Shown one piece after another: positions 15,531 to 23,815 of a stretch of 64,000 nt of DNA. This stretch comes from Ancrocorticia sp047501485 (GTDB lineage Bacteria; Actinomycetota; Actinomycetes; Actinomycetales; Actinomycetaceae): NCBI GenBank assembly GCA_047501485.1, contig JAZDRN010000009.1:41244-105243 (forward strand), in the 5' to 3' direction. The number at the start of each line of letters is the position of its first letter. The first letter of the stretch is position 1. Made by a program: the position numbers and the translations under genes. The notes beneath the pieces were generated by a model, which made no database searches, was not told the DNA's origin, and saw only the letters and a list, made by a program, of their open reading frames with translations.

Positions 15531-16682
15531 CTAGCTCCAACCGATCTGCGGCACGAATTGGCTGAAGTCGACACTCGGGTTCTTGAGGTCCGACACGTCC
15601 TGGGGCTCAACCTCGGTGCGGTCCTCCTCATCAGGCAACTGGATTGTGACCGTCATATCGGTAGCGGCATCGACGGGAGGCAGTTCGATACCGTAGACAC
15701 CCGGGCGACTCGGTGATTCCACGGGCTCGAGAGTATCGATGGCAGCCAGGATCTCCGCCTCGACATCTGACGTGAGAGTGCGCTGTACCGACTTATCGAG
15801 TTCCTGCCGGTAGTAGTCTTCCTTATCGAGTTCCTGCCGGTAGTAGTCTTCGGGCTTCAGAATCGCATAGAGCCCACATGCGGTCTCACCCGACTCCTGT
15901 GCCATGCATTCCTCGAAGGAGTTGCGTACCAGATCCCGAAATCGCTCCTTGCCCTCGGAGGTGAGCGCCGGTTGCGTCATCTCCTCAAATCCGGCGGCAT
16001 CATCGCTGTCGACGAGGATCATCGGGTCTTTCGCGCCGGGCAACTCGAATGCATCGCGCTTGGCGTCGAACACGTAGGCACCCGGAAACAGCTTGAGGAA
16101 TCTGTTCGGCACAGTCTCTCCGTTGACCCGCAGCCCCGACGCCGAAAGCGCCGTGGAATCCACCGAGACCAAGCCGTCGGTTATGTGAGCGCCATTCGTC
16201 GTGCTGACATCGAATGATCTCTCGAAGCGCTCGCCACCGATGTACAGGACCACCGGAACCCGGTAGAAATCCGAGGCCTCTTCGTAGGGTTCACGAACGT
16301 CGAAGTCCTCGATCGGCGCGATATCGTTGGAGGCCGTGAGAATCTCACGCGAGAGCGCGGGCCAAGGGTCTGTCCCTTCCACGGCGCCAAGAGGTTCTTC
16401 GAGGTAGGTCCTGGCTCCCTCGGCATCGCCCCCACGCAGTGCCAGCAGATACTCCTCAACCGCCTCCTTGGCCTCCGGCGAACGCGATATGGATTGATCG
16501 ATTACCTTCACCAAGGCGATAACGGCTCCCACGATCACCAAAGCCGCGACAACGGCAACGATCCACTTCTTGTATCTGCGGCCGGGTACCTTGTGCCCCC
16601 GGCCGGGTACCTTGTGCCCGATTCCGGGCGCCTGGGTCCCTTTCCGCGACGGTTCCGCACCTTCGCCAACTGGCTCTTTCAT
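15531..16682 (-). CDS. Membrane-anchored hypothetical protein with internal tandem repeats
   Basis: I do not recognise a named family. The 383-aa product starts with a basic cytoplasmic tail containing the repeat GHKVPGR twice (about residues 22-35). A single membrane segment follows (WIVAVVAALVIVGAVIALVKV, about 40-60), then a large acidic, presumably extracellular domain that opens with an Ala/Glu helix (EAKEAVEEYLLALRGGDAEG), as in many actinobacterial stress- or septum-associated proteins. Near residue 285 EDYYRQELDK is duplicated. Two Cys (FEECM, TACGLY) could form a disulfide. There is no clear Shine-Dalgarno before the ATG at 16682. It lies 108 bp after the HNH gene on the same strand. 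Confidence 0.7.
   Translation of the reverse strand: MKEPVGEGAEPSRKGTQAPGIGHKVPGRGHKVPGRRYKKWIVAVVAALVIVGAVIALVKVIDQSISRSPEAKEAVEEYLLALRGGDAEGARTYLEEPLGAVEGTDPWPALSREILTASNDIAPIEDFDVREPYEEASDFYRVPVVLYIGGERFERSFDVSTTNGAHITDGLVSVDSTALSASGLRVNGETVPNRFLKLFPGAYVFDAKRDAFELPGAKDPMILVDSDDAAGFEEMTQPALTSEGKERFRDLVRNSFEECMAQESGETACGLYAILKPEDYYRQELDKEDYYRQELDKSVQRTLTSDVEAEILAAIDTLEPVESPSRPGVYGIELPPVDAATDMTVTIQLPDEEDRTEVEPQDVSDLKNPSVDFSQFVPQIGWS
15792..15851. repeat. 30-bp exact tandem duplication inside the membrane-anchored protein gene
   Basis: Two identical 30-bp units (15792-15821 and 15822-15851) encode EDYYRQELDK twice, in frame. Confidence 0.97.
16580..16620. repeat. 21-bp tandem duplication in the same gene's N-terminal coding region
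   Basis: GGCCGGGTACCTTGTGCCC starts at 16580 and again at 16601. The in-frame unit encodes GHKVPGR twice. Confidence 0.95.
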
Positions 16683-16790
16683 GCCAGTACTTTAACCGAG
16701 GTGCACTATCTGGAAGCACTCCACAGAGTAATCTGGGGAGCGCTCCTCCGCCGGCGCGTTCCGCGTGCACCAACGGGAAGGAATCCCACT

Positions 16791-18935
16791 TCACTTTCGT
16801 TGTCGCTTCTCACCCGCCTCATGCAGCCTGACTCCCAAGATTTTCCCGCCTTTACCGGTGAATACGAATCCACCGGAGTGATGAGTGATGACGATATGTT
16901 CCGAATGGACATATTGATGATGGTGGAAACAAAGCAGCACCGCGTTATCCACCACGGTGGACCCGTCCAGATGCCATTCGTGTGCATGGTGGATCTCCGA
17001 GACTTCGACCCCGCGCTGGCATCCCGGGTAGCGGCAGGTACGATCCCTGGCAACGATTGCCTTCTCCTGCGTCACCGAGAAACGCCTCTGGGCCTTCGAG
17101 GCATCGAGAGGCTCACCATGAGCAGAGAACACCACGCGAGAGATCCCCGAGTGACAGAGCATCCGTGCAAACTGGCTGGGTGCCAGCGGGGTTCCGTCAT
17201 TCAGCGTTGCCGGGGCGAGGTTTTCCATGAGGTCCGGGCATACTCCGGCCTTGATCTGAGCGCGCATCTTCCCCAGCGCCCGCACGAGTTCTTCGGTGAT
17301 CTTTTCCCGTCCGTTGAGGCAGATTCCCCGCCCGCCATGTCCACCACCGTTGACCGCACAACGCGGTGCATTCTCGACCGTATAGCCTTCCCCGCCTATT
17401 CCATCGATCTCAACGATCCCTTCCTGGACTGGAGAGACTCCGCGATCCCCGTGCCTACCCGCAGGACTCACATCCTTGAAACGCTTGGCCGGCGACTCTG
17501 CGCTGAGGAACTCCCCGCCACCGACATCGTCATCTGACGGTGGCCCTCCTGACGACCACGCTCCGGAAACGGGCCGCATCGCAGACGATGGACCGGCATG
17601 CAACCCGCCGTCAGCCTCCGGATCAGGAAGTGCGGACCCCCGGGGTTTCCGAGATTCACCGGTGCTGCCGAGGACGCCTCCACCCTCCAGATCGTGAAGA
17701 TCTCTTTGCCGGTCCTGATGAGCTCTATCGAGATGATGGAGGTGCTGGCATCCTGTCGCAATCGCATGCTCGGTCTGCACGAGGGTCGACAGCGGCACAT
17801 GCACCAACGTCTGGTAACGGGCTGAACTGCGCTTCGCACTGCGGCGCACCTCAGCCGACCGCGGGGTTCCCTGTTCAGCTGCCATCTTGGAGGGCCGGGC
17901 GCGCATCGCCGGAGGATGATCACACACCGCTCCCGACGAATGCTCACACGCCGTTTCGCCAACCCGAGCACCCTCCCCACCCGACTCGCCCGCCATCGCA
18001 TGCCTCTTCGCGGTGACGCCCTCATCCGCCACCGCATCTTGACCAGCCACAGCATCTCGGCCAGCCACAGCATCTCGGTCAGCCAACGCCACGATCTCCA
18101 GCAGGGCTTGCGCATTGCGCTGGGCCGGAGTGCGGTGATCGTCACGGGCAGGCACCCCCACGGCATCCTGTATCGCCTGGTGGAGGATGGTCCCGTTCAG
18201 CGGAGAAAGCCACCCTGAAAGGCGATATCCCTCCTCATTCCTGAATAGACGAAAGGCCTCGTCTTTAGCTTCCTGCTTCACCTGTTGTTCCGCGGCTCGC
18301 GGCGCCACTCGGAACTTCCAGGCCTTGGCCGTCTTACGAAACCGGTCGACCGGCTCGTCCAAGGCGTGCCGTAGCAAGAAGCCCTCGTCGGCCGTAGCGC
18401 GTTCCCTGAGCTGAGGGTTCGTGGCCACAGATCGCATCACATCAATGTAATCGGAGGAGAGTTCTCCTCTGCGCATCGCCGCCCCAAAACGCGGATACAG
18501 TTCTTTCGCTGCGGCGGCCCGCTGAACGTCGTGTCTGACTTTCTCACGGGATTGCTTACCCGAGCGTTCGATCGCATCCCAGATCGACTGCGACTCGCCC
18601 AGACCCTGCTTCATGTCTTTGGACATGGCTTCCGATGGAGATTCTTTGGCCCTCTTATGAATATCGGAGATCCGCGATATAACCGCTAGCCGCACGCCTT
18701 CCAACCGCCGCTGCAACGCCCCGATCTTCTCCATGAATCCAACGCATCGGTCCAAAGGCACGGAGGCAAAATGGAGATTCTCGCTCCTGGAGGATAACGC
18801 TTCCATCATGGCTGTTATCTCCTCCAGCACGAGGTGCTCTTCAGTAGGCACCGCATGCTCAACGGCACGCGCCACCGGGCGCAGTCTGGAATGCGGCACA
18901 ATGTCACCACGTGCAGCTCCGATATCGACGGCCAT
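16791..18935 (-). CDS. DUF222/13E12-type HNH endonuclease domain protein
   Basis: Member of the actinobacterial 13E12 family, often multicopy; biological role unknown. The 714-aa protein has the N-terminal helical DUF222 region (about residues 20-260: MRRGELSSDYIDVMRSV, RFRKTAKAWKFRVAPR), a long low-complexity middle (about 290-520) with an AVAGRD repeat, and a C-terminal HNH nuclease domain with CRYPGC, EIHHAHEW and LLCFHHHQYVH as metal/catalytic residues. I chose the ATG at 18935 because GGAAGGAGG precedes it; the longer frame to 19031 has no such site. The middle region is larger and more variable than in typical 450-550-aa members. Confidence 0.88.
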   Translation of the reverse strand: MAVDIGAARGDIVPHSRLRPVARAVEHAVPTEEHLVLEEITAMMEALSSRSENLHFASVPLDRCVGFMEKIGALQRRLEGVRLAVISRISDIHKRAKESPSEAMSKDMKQGLGESQSIWDAIERSGKQSREKVRHDVQRAAAAKELYPRFGAAMRRGELSSDYIDVMRSVATNPQLRERATADEGFLLRHALDEPVDRFRKTAKAWKFRVAPRAAEQQVKQEAKDEAFRLFRNEEGYRLSGWLSPLNGTILHQAIQDAVGVPARDDHRTPAQRNAQALLEIVALADRDAVAGRDAVAGQDAVADEGVTAKRHAMAGESGGEGARVGETACEHSSGAVCDHPPAMRARPSKMAAEQGTPRSAEVRRSAKRSSARYQTLVHVPLSTLVQTEHAIATGCQHLHHLDRAHQDRQRDLHDLEGGGVLGSTGESRKPRGSALPDPEADGGLHAGPSSAMRPVSGAWSSGGPPSDDDVGGGEFLSAESPAKRFKDVSPAGRHGDRGVSPVQEGIVEIDGIGGEGYTVENAPRCAVNGGGHGGRGICLNGREKITEELVRALGKMRAQIKAGVCPDLMENLAPATLNDGTPLAPSQFARMLCHSGISRVVFSAHGEPLDASKAQRRFSVTQEKAIVARDRTCRYPGCQRGVEVSEIHHAHEWHLDGSTVVDNAVLLCFHHHQYVHSEHIVITHHSGGFVFTGKGGKILGVRLHEAGEKRQRK
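18043..18078. repeat. 18-bp exact tandem repeat in the HNH gene
   Basis: CCAGCCACAGCATCTCGG occurs at 18043-18060 and 18061-18078, encoding the repeated AVAGRD motif of the low-complexity middle region. Confidence 0.95.
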
Positions 18936-19218
18936 GTGCCGTACCTCCTTCCTAGCGTGATTTCGTCCGAGACCAATCAATCGACCGAACTTCTGTTCGA
19001 CTAACTCCAGCTTACAATCGCCCTCCGACACAAAATCGAGGCCACTCCCACCAAGAACCAGCTAGGGCTAAATCCAGGCCAAAACCGCTGGTCAAACACG
19101 TGAAAAACGACGATGTCGCCGTCGTCGGCAAATAAGTGACGCAGGACACAATTGCAGTCCCACGATCTTCGACCCCACACCCAAGAGGCCAGAGTTCAAT
19201 CGCACCAAAAGCACAGAG

Positions 19219-20310
19219 TCAAGAATCGGCTGAAAGAGTGGCGAATATCAGGGTGTCGGTCCACTCATCCTTGCTCCACCAGTTCTGCCGCAGGTGCGCC
19301 TCGAACCGCATACCGCAGCGGCGCGCGAGCCTCGCCGAAGGCTCATTGCGGGCGTCCATCTGTGCGGCAACCCGATGAAGCCCGTAGCGCCCGAAAGCCA
19401 AGTCCAACATGGCACACACGGCCTCGGTTGCGAGTCCCTGCCCGCCTGAACCGGGATCGAACACCCACCCGATCTCGCCCACGCGATGCTCCACATCCGT
19501 CAACCACAGGTGTACGGAACCGATCAGTTCTCCCCGGTACTCCACCGCAACGAAGAGCGCGTTGCCGCCGCCGCTTTCGACTCCCGCCCCGCCCTCGATC
19601 CCACTATTCGCCATCCACGCACTGACGTTCCGTTCCGCATCTTCCCCACTCCAGGGCTCCTCAAGAAGGAAACGCGAGACGTCGGAGCGTCCATAGATAC
19701 GTTGCAGGGCCGCTACATCACCCCGCTCGAACAATCGAAGCCGTAGGCGTTGCGTTTGCAGTGGAAGGAACGCCTCTCGGTCAATTTCCCGCCCGTAGTG
19801 CAACAACTCGACATCCCGGCCCGAAGGCGCCGTGCCACGCCCCTCCCCCACGCGCGTGAAACCAGAGCGTTCGAGCACCCGCTGCGACGCCTCATTGCCG
19901 CCCACCGTGCGAGCCGTGAGCCGCGAGATCCCACTACGGCGAGCGAACTCGGCAGCAAGGGCAAGCGCGGACCGTACCAGCCCCCTGCCCCGGAACTGCG
20001 GACTCACCCAGAAACCGACCTCGGCAGCATCCTCCGAGACATCGAACAACACGAGGCTTCCGGCGAAATCGCCGCTGGATGGGTCGGCGATCGTCAATAT
20101 CGCCAGGTCCCCGCACTCCAGTCCTTCACGCACAACTCCCCGGATCAACTCGGCCACCGAGGCCTCCGTGTATTCCGATTGGGGCAGATGGGCGTAGGCG
20201 CGCACCATCGGGTCGGCAGCCCCTTCGGCGTAGGGTCGGGCATCCGCGATGCGCATGGGGCGCAGTTCTGCGCGCGAATCACGAAGTGGAAGAATCTCAG
20301 CATCCAACAT
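19219..20310 (-). CDS. Double-domain GNAT acetyltransferase (RimJ/RimL-like halves)
   Basis: A 363-aa fusion of two GNAT domains. The first (about 1-165) has the acetyl-CoA loop RGRGLVRSAL and NEASQRVLERSGF; the second (about 180-363) has GGQGLATEAV and NEPSARLARRCGM. Both halves look like the RimJ/RimL branch, which acetylates protein N-termini or small amines; the substrate is unknown. The ATG at 20310 lies 38 bp from the divergent TetR gene, which probably regulates it. There is no good Shine-Dalgarno, consistent with a leaderless start. Confidence 0.85.
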   Translation of the reverse strand: MLDAEILPLRDSRAELRPMRIADARPYAEGAADPMVRAYAHLPQSEYTEASVAELIRGVVREGLECGDLAILTIADPSSGDFAGSLVLFDVSEDAAEVGFWVSPQFRGRGLVRSALALAAEFARRSGISRLTARTVGGNEASQRVLERSGFTRVGEGRGTAPSGRDVELLHYGREIDREAFLPLQTQRLRLRLFERGDVAALQRIYGRSDVSRFLLEEPWSGEDAERNVSAWMANSGIEGGAGVESGGGNALFVAVEYRGELIGSVHLWLTDVEHRVGEIGWVFDPGSGGQGLATEAVCAMLDLAFGRYGLHRVAAQMDARNEPSARLARRCGMRFEAHLRQNWWSKDEWTDTLIFATLSADS

Positions 20311-20348
20311 GGCTACAAAACTAACATAGTTCGTATAAAGTACGCAGG
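20311..20348. promoter_or_regulatory. Compact divergent promoter between GNAT and TetR genes
   Basis: Only 38 bp, A/T-rich compared with its surroundings. TATAAA (20334-20339) could serve as the -10 for the TetR gene with transcription starting at its GTG. The space is too short for two 5' UTRs, so at least one transcript is probably leaderless. Confidence 0.4.
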
Positions 20349-20960
20349 GTGAGTTACTGGCAGAATCGCAAACCCGTCCGCAGGTCGCGCGCGGTCGACA
20401 TCGCAGAGGTGGCGCAAGCGTCCGTCGCGCTTCTGGACGAAGGCGGCCTGCGATCCCTCACCGTCCGCGCCGTGGCCCACCGACTGAACGTGGCCCCCGC
20501 CAGCCTGTACTCTCGCATCACCGCCGTCGACGATCTTTTCGACCTCGCACTCGACGAGGCACTAGGGAAGGACGCCGAATTGCAGCACGAGTTGGAAAGC
20601 TCCAAGTTGGAAAGCTCCGAACTGTTCGCGCTAATGCACACCTACTACAGGCACCTCGCCCGGCATCCGTGGGCATGCCAGGTCATCGCGATGCGCGCCC
20701 CCAGGGGCCCGAACTATCTACGCCTGTCCGAACGCATGTGCATACTGCTGGCACGTGGCGGTTCGAGCGACCCACTCGGGGATGCCTACGCGCTCTCGAA
20801 CTTCGTCATCGGCAGCGCCGCCACCACCCTCATGTCCCTCAACGAGCGCCGAGCACCGATCGACGAGGACATCGCCCCGTTCTACGCCTCGCTTCACGCG
20901 TCGCACACCGTGAACAGCGAGGAGATCGTCGCCGCCGGCCTGCGCGCATTGCTCCGCTGA
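20349..20960 (+). CDS. TetR-family transcriptional regulator
   Basis: A 203-aa repressor-type protein. The N-terminal helix-turn-helix is clear (GLRSLTVRAVAHRLNVAPAS followed by LYSRITAVDDLFDLAL, about residues 32-70). The rest is a helical ligand/dimer domain of unknown specificity. The start is a GTG at 20349. It is divergent from the double GNAT gene, its likely target. A 15-bp tandem duplication encodes LESSK-LESSE near residue 83, lengthening a helix junction. Confidence 0.9.
   Translation: MSYWQNRKPVRRSRAVDIAEVAQASVALLDEGGLRSLTVRAVAHRLNVAPASLYSRITAVDDLFDLALDEALGKDAELQHELESSKLESSELFALMHTYYRHLARHPWACQVIAMRAPRGPNYLRLSERMCILLARGGSSDPLGDAYALSNFVIGSAATTLMSLNERRAPIDEDIAPFYASLHASHTVNSEEIVAAGLRALLR
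20590..20619. repeat. 15-bp tandem duplication in the TetR gene
   Basis: AGTTGGAAAGCTCC plus one base occurs at 20590-20604 and 20605-20619 with one mismatch at the last position; it encodes LESSK then LESSE. Confidence 0.9.
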
Positions 20961-21085
20961 GCGCCACTTCGCCGACGCATCCTGCGATGGTTGCGTTGAT
21001 TTCTAACGTCCGGCATCTCCGGCCAGACGATTACGGACGACGACGAGGCCCGCTTCTCGCGTACACACTGGTCACCTACAATCGG

Positions 21086-21157
21086 TGGGCGATACTGGGA
21101 TCGAACCAGTGACCTCTTCCGTGTCAGGGAAGCGCGCTCCCGCTGCGCCAATCGCCC
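21086..21157 (-). tRNA. tRNA-Val (anticodon GAC)
   Basis: 72 nt. Acceptor GGGCGAT/ATCGCCC, anticodon stem CTTCC/GGAAG with loop CTGACAC and T-loop TTCGATC. It is identical to the copy at 21636-21707. CCA is not encoded. Confidence 0.95.
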
Positions 21158-21162
21158 ATGCG

Positions 21163-21233
21163 AGGTGGGTACGGGATTCGAACCCGTGTACACGGCTTTG
21201 CAGGCCGTTGCCTCGCCTCTCGGCCAACCCACC
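21163..21233 (-). tRNA. tRNA-Cys (anticodon GCA)
   Basis: 71 nt. Acceptor GGTGGGT/ACCCACC and anticodon loop CTGCAAA between ACGGC and GCCGT. It lies five bases upstream of tRNA-Val in the transcript. A second identical copy is at 21713-21783. Confidence 0.95.
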
Positions 21234-21265
21234 GTGTCGACAACATCGTTGATATGCCATCTCCG

Positions 21266-21338
21266 AGCGGATGACGGGACTCGAACCCGCGACCCTCACC
21301 TTGGCAAGGTGATGCTCTACCAACTGAGCCACATCCGC
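21266..21338 (-). tRNA. tRNA-Gly (anticodon GCC)
   Basis: 73 nt. Acceptor GCGGATG/CATCCGC and anticodon loop TTGCCAA. First gene of the promoter-distal Gly-Cys-Val unit. Two further identical copies lie at 21410 and 21817. Confidence 0.95.
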
Positions 21339-21409
21339 ATGTATGTACGGCTACCAGGGTAACCGAATGCTGCCGCGCTCACCTCGGATGACTCCGTTGT
21401 GGAACGCGG

Positions 21410-21482
21410 AGCGGATGACGGGACTCGAACCCGCGACCCTCACCTTGGCAAGGTGATGCTCTACCAACTGAGCCACATCCGC
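21410..21482 (-). tRNA. tRNA-Gly (anticodon GCC), single copy between the two units
   Basis: Same 73-nt sequence as the other two Gly genes, but without adjoining Cys and Val genes of its own. It lies between the duplicated units, downstream of the 21521-21547 hairpin in the direction of transcription. Confidence 0.95.
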
Positions 21483-21520
21483 GAAAATGCTGAGACCATC
21501 GACTCTGCCCCCCCCAAGTA

Positions 21521-21547
21521 TTGAGCCCCGGGGATTCCGGGGCTCAA
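21521..21547 (-). terminator. Hairpin between tRNA units
   Basis: TTGAGCCCCGG (21521-21531) pairs perfectly with CCGGGGCTCAA (21537-21547). It lies between tRNA-Val (21636) and the lone tRNA-Gly (21482) and could separate two tRNA transcripts. No U-run follows on the minus strand. A run of C at 21508-21515 lies alongside. Confidence 0.45.
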
Positions 21548-21635
21548 ATTCTGGTGGATGCAGAAAGACTGCTCAACCAGTCCATTCCGTGTGGACGTGA
21601 GAATCGCTTCTCAACATCCGCACATCCTGTGCTGG

Positions 21636-21707
21636 TGGGCGATACTGGGATCGAACCAGTGACCTCTTCCGTGTCAGGGAAGCGCGCTCCCGCTGCGCCA
21701 ATCGCCC
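21636..21707 (-). tRNA. tRNA-Val (anticodon GAC), second copy
   Basis: Identical to 21086-21157, offset 550 bp. Third gene of the promoter-proximal Gly-Cys-Val unit. Confidence 0.95.
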
Positions 21708-21712
21708 ATGCG

Positions 21713-21783
21713 AGGTGGGTACGGGATTCGAACCCGTGTACACGGCTTTGCAGGCCGTTGCCTCGCCTCTCGGCCAACCCACC
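21713..21783 (-). tRNA. tRNA-Cys (anticodon GCA), second copy
   Basis: Identical to 21163-21233, again five bases from tRNA-Val. Confidence 0.95.
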
Positions 21784-21816
21784 GTGCGGATTGACAGTTA
21801 GACTGCCTTTCCTCCG

Positions 21817-21889
21817 AGCGGATGACGGGACTCGAACCCGCGACCCTCACCTTGGCAAGGTGATGCTCTACCAACTGAGCCACATCCGC
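21817..21889 (-). tRNA. tRNA-Gly (anticodon GCC), third copy
   Basis: Identical to the other two Gly genes and first in the minus-strand cluster. The spacer to tRNA-Cys (21784-21816) differs from the corresponding spacer in the other unit (21234-21265). Confidence 0.95.
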
Positions 21890-22056
21890 ATACATTAAGT
21901 TTTTGCGGCGTTGAGACGACCTCTCAGCGACGCCCCATAACTATATGCAAACCTGCGGACCGGTGTCCAACCGACACAGTGAGGCGCACGCCACTAGCCG
22001 CGGTTTTGCGCTCGCTCCCCAAAACGGGCTATTCTCGTGAGGCACGCTGATACAGC

Positions 22057-22128
22057 GGGCGATTAGCTCAGTGGTAGAGCGCTTCGTTCACACCGAAGAG
22101 GTCACTGGTTCGAACCCAGTATCGCCCA
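22057..22128 (+). tRNA. tRNA-Val (anticodon CAC)
   Basis: 72 nt on the opposite strand from the cluster. Acceptor GGGCGAT/ATCGCCC and anticodon loop TTCACAC between CTTCG and CGAAG. Short direct repeats and a truncated TetR gene lie immediately downstream. Confidence 0.95.
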
Positions 22129-22130
22129 CC

Positions 22131-22163
22131 CATCCTTACCAGTGACTTTTCATCCTTACCAGT
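22131..22163. repeat. 13-bp direct repeat just after tRNA-Val(CAC)
   Basis: CATCCTTACCAGT at 22131-22143 and 22151-22163 (20-bp period). It starts three bases after the tRNA end, a position where integration scars are often found; it could equally be a simple tandem duplication. Confidence 0.85.
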
Positions 22164-22195
22164 AGCATTTTTGCTCGAAGCCCCCGCGCCGCGGT

Positions 22196-22399
22196 TCAGT
22201 TTTCCGCCGCCGTGAGTGCGAGAAAATGGTCTCCCACCCGACTGGCGATCCGTGTCATCGTGGCCTGTTCGTAGCCTTGTTCCACGATTTCCGCCATGGC
22301 GGCACACAGAATCGCCTCCCGTCGCGCGGCTCGTTCCGCTGCCGGGAGGCGACCCTGCCTCTTGGACTGGCATTCATCGCTCGGTGATGCCGTCGCATC
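22196..22399 (-). pseudogene. Truncated TetR-family regulator fragment
   Basis: The reading frame shows a TetR N-terminus (RLPAAERAARREAILCAAMA, then EIVEQGYEQATMTRIASRVG) that ends abruptly where the recognition helix should begin, replaced by DHFLALTAAEN and a stop. No ligand domain follows on either strand. It lies after the SDR gene on the same strand, next to tRNA-Val and the 13-bp repeats. The start is uncertain. It probably is the remnant of a regulator of the SDR gene, cut by a deletion. Confidence 0.65.
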
Positions 22400-22415
22400 G
22401 GCTCGCCTACCTATG

Positions 22416-23312
22416 TCACGGAGTGGGACGGCCCCCATTCACATTGAGTGTCTCACCGGCCACGTAGCTGGATTCCGCCGATGCGAGGAAGACATAGGCC
22501 GGCGCGAGCTCCGCAGGCTGGCCCATACGGCCGAGTGGCGTGTCCTTTCCGAAGTTCTCGATCTTCTCCGGTGGCTGGCCGTCGGTTGGCTGCAACACGG
22601 TCCAGATCGGCCCGGGGGCGACCGCGTTCGCGCGAATGCCCTTCGGCGCCAGCTGCTGCGCGATCCCCTTCGTGAACGCGTTGATCGTCGCCTTCGTCGA
22701 GGCGTAGTCGATGAGCACGTCCGACGGAGAGTAAGCCTGGATCGAGGTCGTGTTGATGATCGTCGAACCGGGTGGCATGTGCTCCACCGCGGCCTTCGTC
22801 AACCAGAACATGGCGTAGACATTCGTCTTGAACGTGTGGTCGAACTGCTCGTCGCTCAGATCGGCGATGTCTTCGCTGTATATCTGCTTGCCGCCATTGT
22901 TGACGAGGATATCCAGTCCGCCGAACGTCTCGACGGTGGACCTGACGATCTCGCGGCAGTAACCCGAATCCTTGAGGTCCCCCGGCAGGGTCAAGGCCTG
23001 GACGCCGGCTTCGCGGATCAATCCGGCGATGCGCTGGGCGTCTTCTTCCTCCTCGGGAAGATAGGAGATCGCCACGTCGGCCCCCTCACGCGCGAATGCG
23101 ATCGCCACGGCAGCGCCGATGCCCGAATCGCCTCCGGTTATCAGAGCCTTCCGGCCGCGCAGGCGGCCGGTCCCCCGGTAGGTCTCCTCCCCCAGATCCG
23201 GGCGATCTTTCAGCTCGGCGTCGAGACCGGGTTCGGCCATCTTCTTGGTCTTCGGTTCGATATCGGAATAGAGCTTGGTCGGGTCTGTGAATGTGTACTG
23301 GTCACGGGTCAT
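22416..23312 (-). CDS. Short-chain dehydrogenase/reductase (glucose-dehydrogenase/YhdF-like)
   Basis: A 298-aa NAD(P)-dependent SDR. The N-terminal extension of about 45 residues (QYTFTDPTKLYSDIEP) is typical of the YhdF/YhxC branch found in stress-associated oxidoreductases. The Rossmann motif TGGDSGIG is near residue 57, NNGG near 134 and the catalytic YASTK near 202, with Ser of the triad in INTTSIQ. I chose the ATG at 23312 because CAGGAG precedes it. Substrate unknown. The gene is followed by the TetR remnant. Confidence 0.9.
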   Translation of the reverse strand: MTRDQYTFTDPTKLYSDIEPKTKKMAEPGLDAELKDRPDLGEETYRGTGRLRGRKALITGGDSGIGAAVAIAFAREGADVAISYLPEEEEDAQRIAGLIREAGVQALTLPGDLKDSGYCREIVRSTVETFGGLDILVNNGGKQIYSEDIADLSDEQFDHTFKTNVYAMFWLTKAAVEHMPPGSTIINTTSIQAYSPSDVLIDYASTKATINAFTKGIAQQLAPKGIRANAVAPGPIWTVLQPTDGQPPEKIENFGKDTPLGRMGQPAELAPAYVFLASAESSYVAGETLNVNGGRPTP

Positions 23313-23815
23313 GGGTATTCGACTCCTGTTGCCATGTAAAACGTATCGTGTTCGGTTTCTTCTGCCGTGTGAATGATCCGGATGGCGGGGAGCATGTGGT
23401 CCGTCTTTCCCCGTGTCCACCTACGATAGTTGCCCGCCCGTCGATACAAAAGGCCTTGTCTCCAGTTCAGCGACGCGCGGATCTTCCCCAGTTCAGCGAC
23501 GCGCGGAGTCTGCCGCTGGAGCACAGCTTCGCCGTCGCTTCGACCGTGCCCGCGAAACAGGTCTTTCTACCCAGAAGAAGAGAATTTCCATTGAGTATGC
23601 GAACCAGGAGCCCCTATGTCACATCCGCGACAGCACCCGCTCTAATTATCCGTACTCGGTGGTACGGTCAGGAACATGTCAGCATCGCGGCGAAACATGT
23701 TCCGCAGTGGATGCCGCTAACCACCCACATCTGACCGAATCCATATTCTTGCGAGGTACGTTCCGGCGCCCAGGCAACGACTGTCACCTTGATAGACGAA
23801 GAGAAGGTACATGCG
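23313..23815. other. Gene-free stretch with a direct repeat and two inverted repeats
   Basis: About 500 bp between the divergent SDR and 134-aa protein genes. The frames crossing it have no ribosome binding site or recognisable motif. It holds a 20-bp direct repeat (CCAGTTCAGCGACGCGCGGA at 23462-23481 and 23488-23507), then CCGTAC-6 nt-GTACGG (23650-23667) and GGAACATGT-15 nt-ACATGTTCC (23671-23703). The paired inverted repeats may be operators or leader structures for the downstream gene. Confidence 0.6.

Noticed and set aside
21508..21515. Run of C as a phase-variation tract
   Set aside because: It lies between tRNA genes and not in a coding region or promoter spacer that I can identify.
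23291..23734. 147-aa plus-strand frame in the gene-free stretch
   Set aside because: No ribosome binding site, no motif, and it overlaps the start of the SDR gene; composition looks random.
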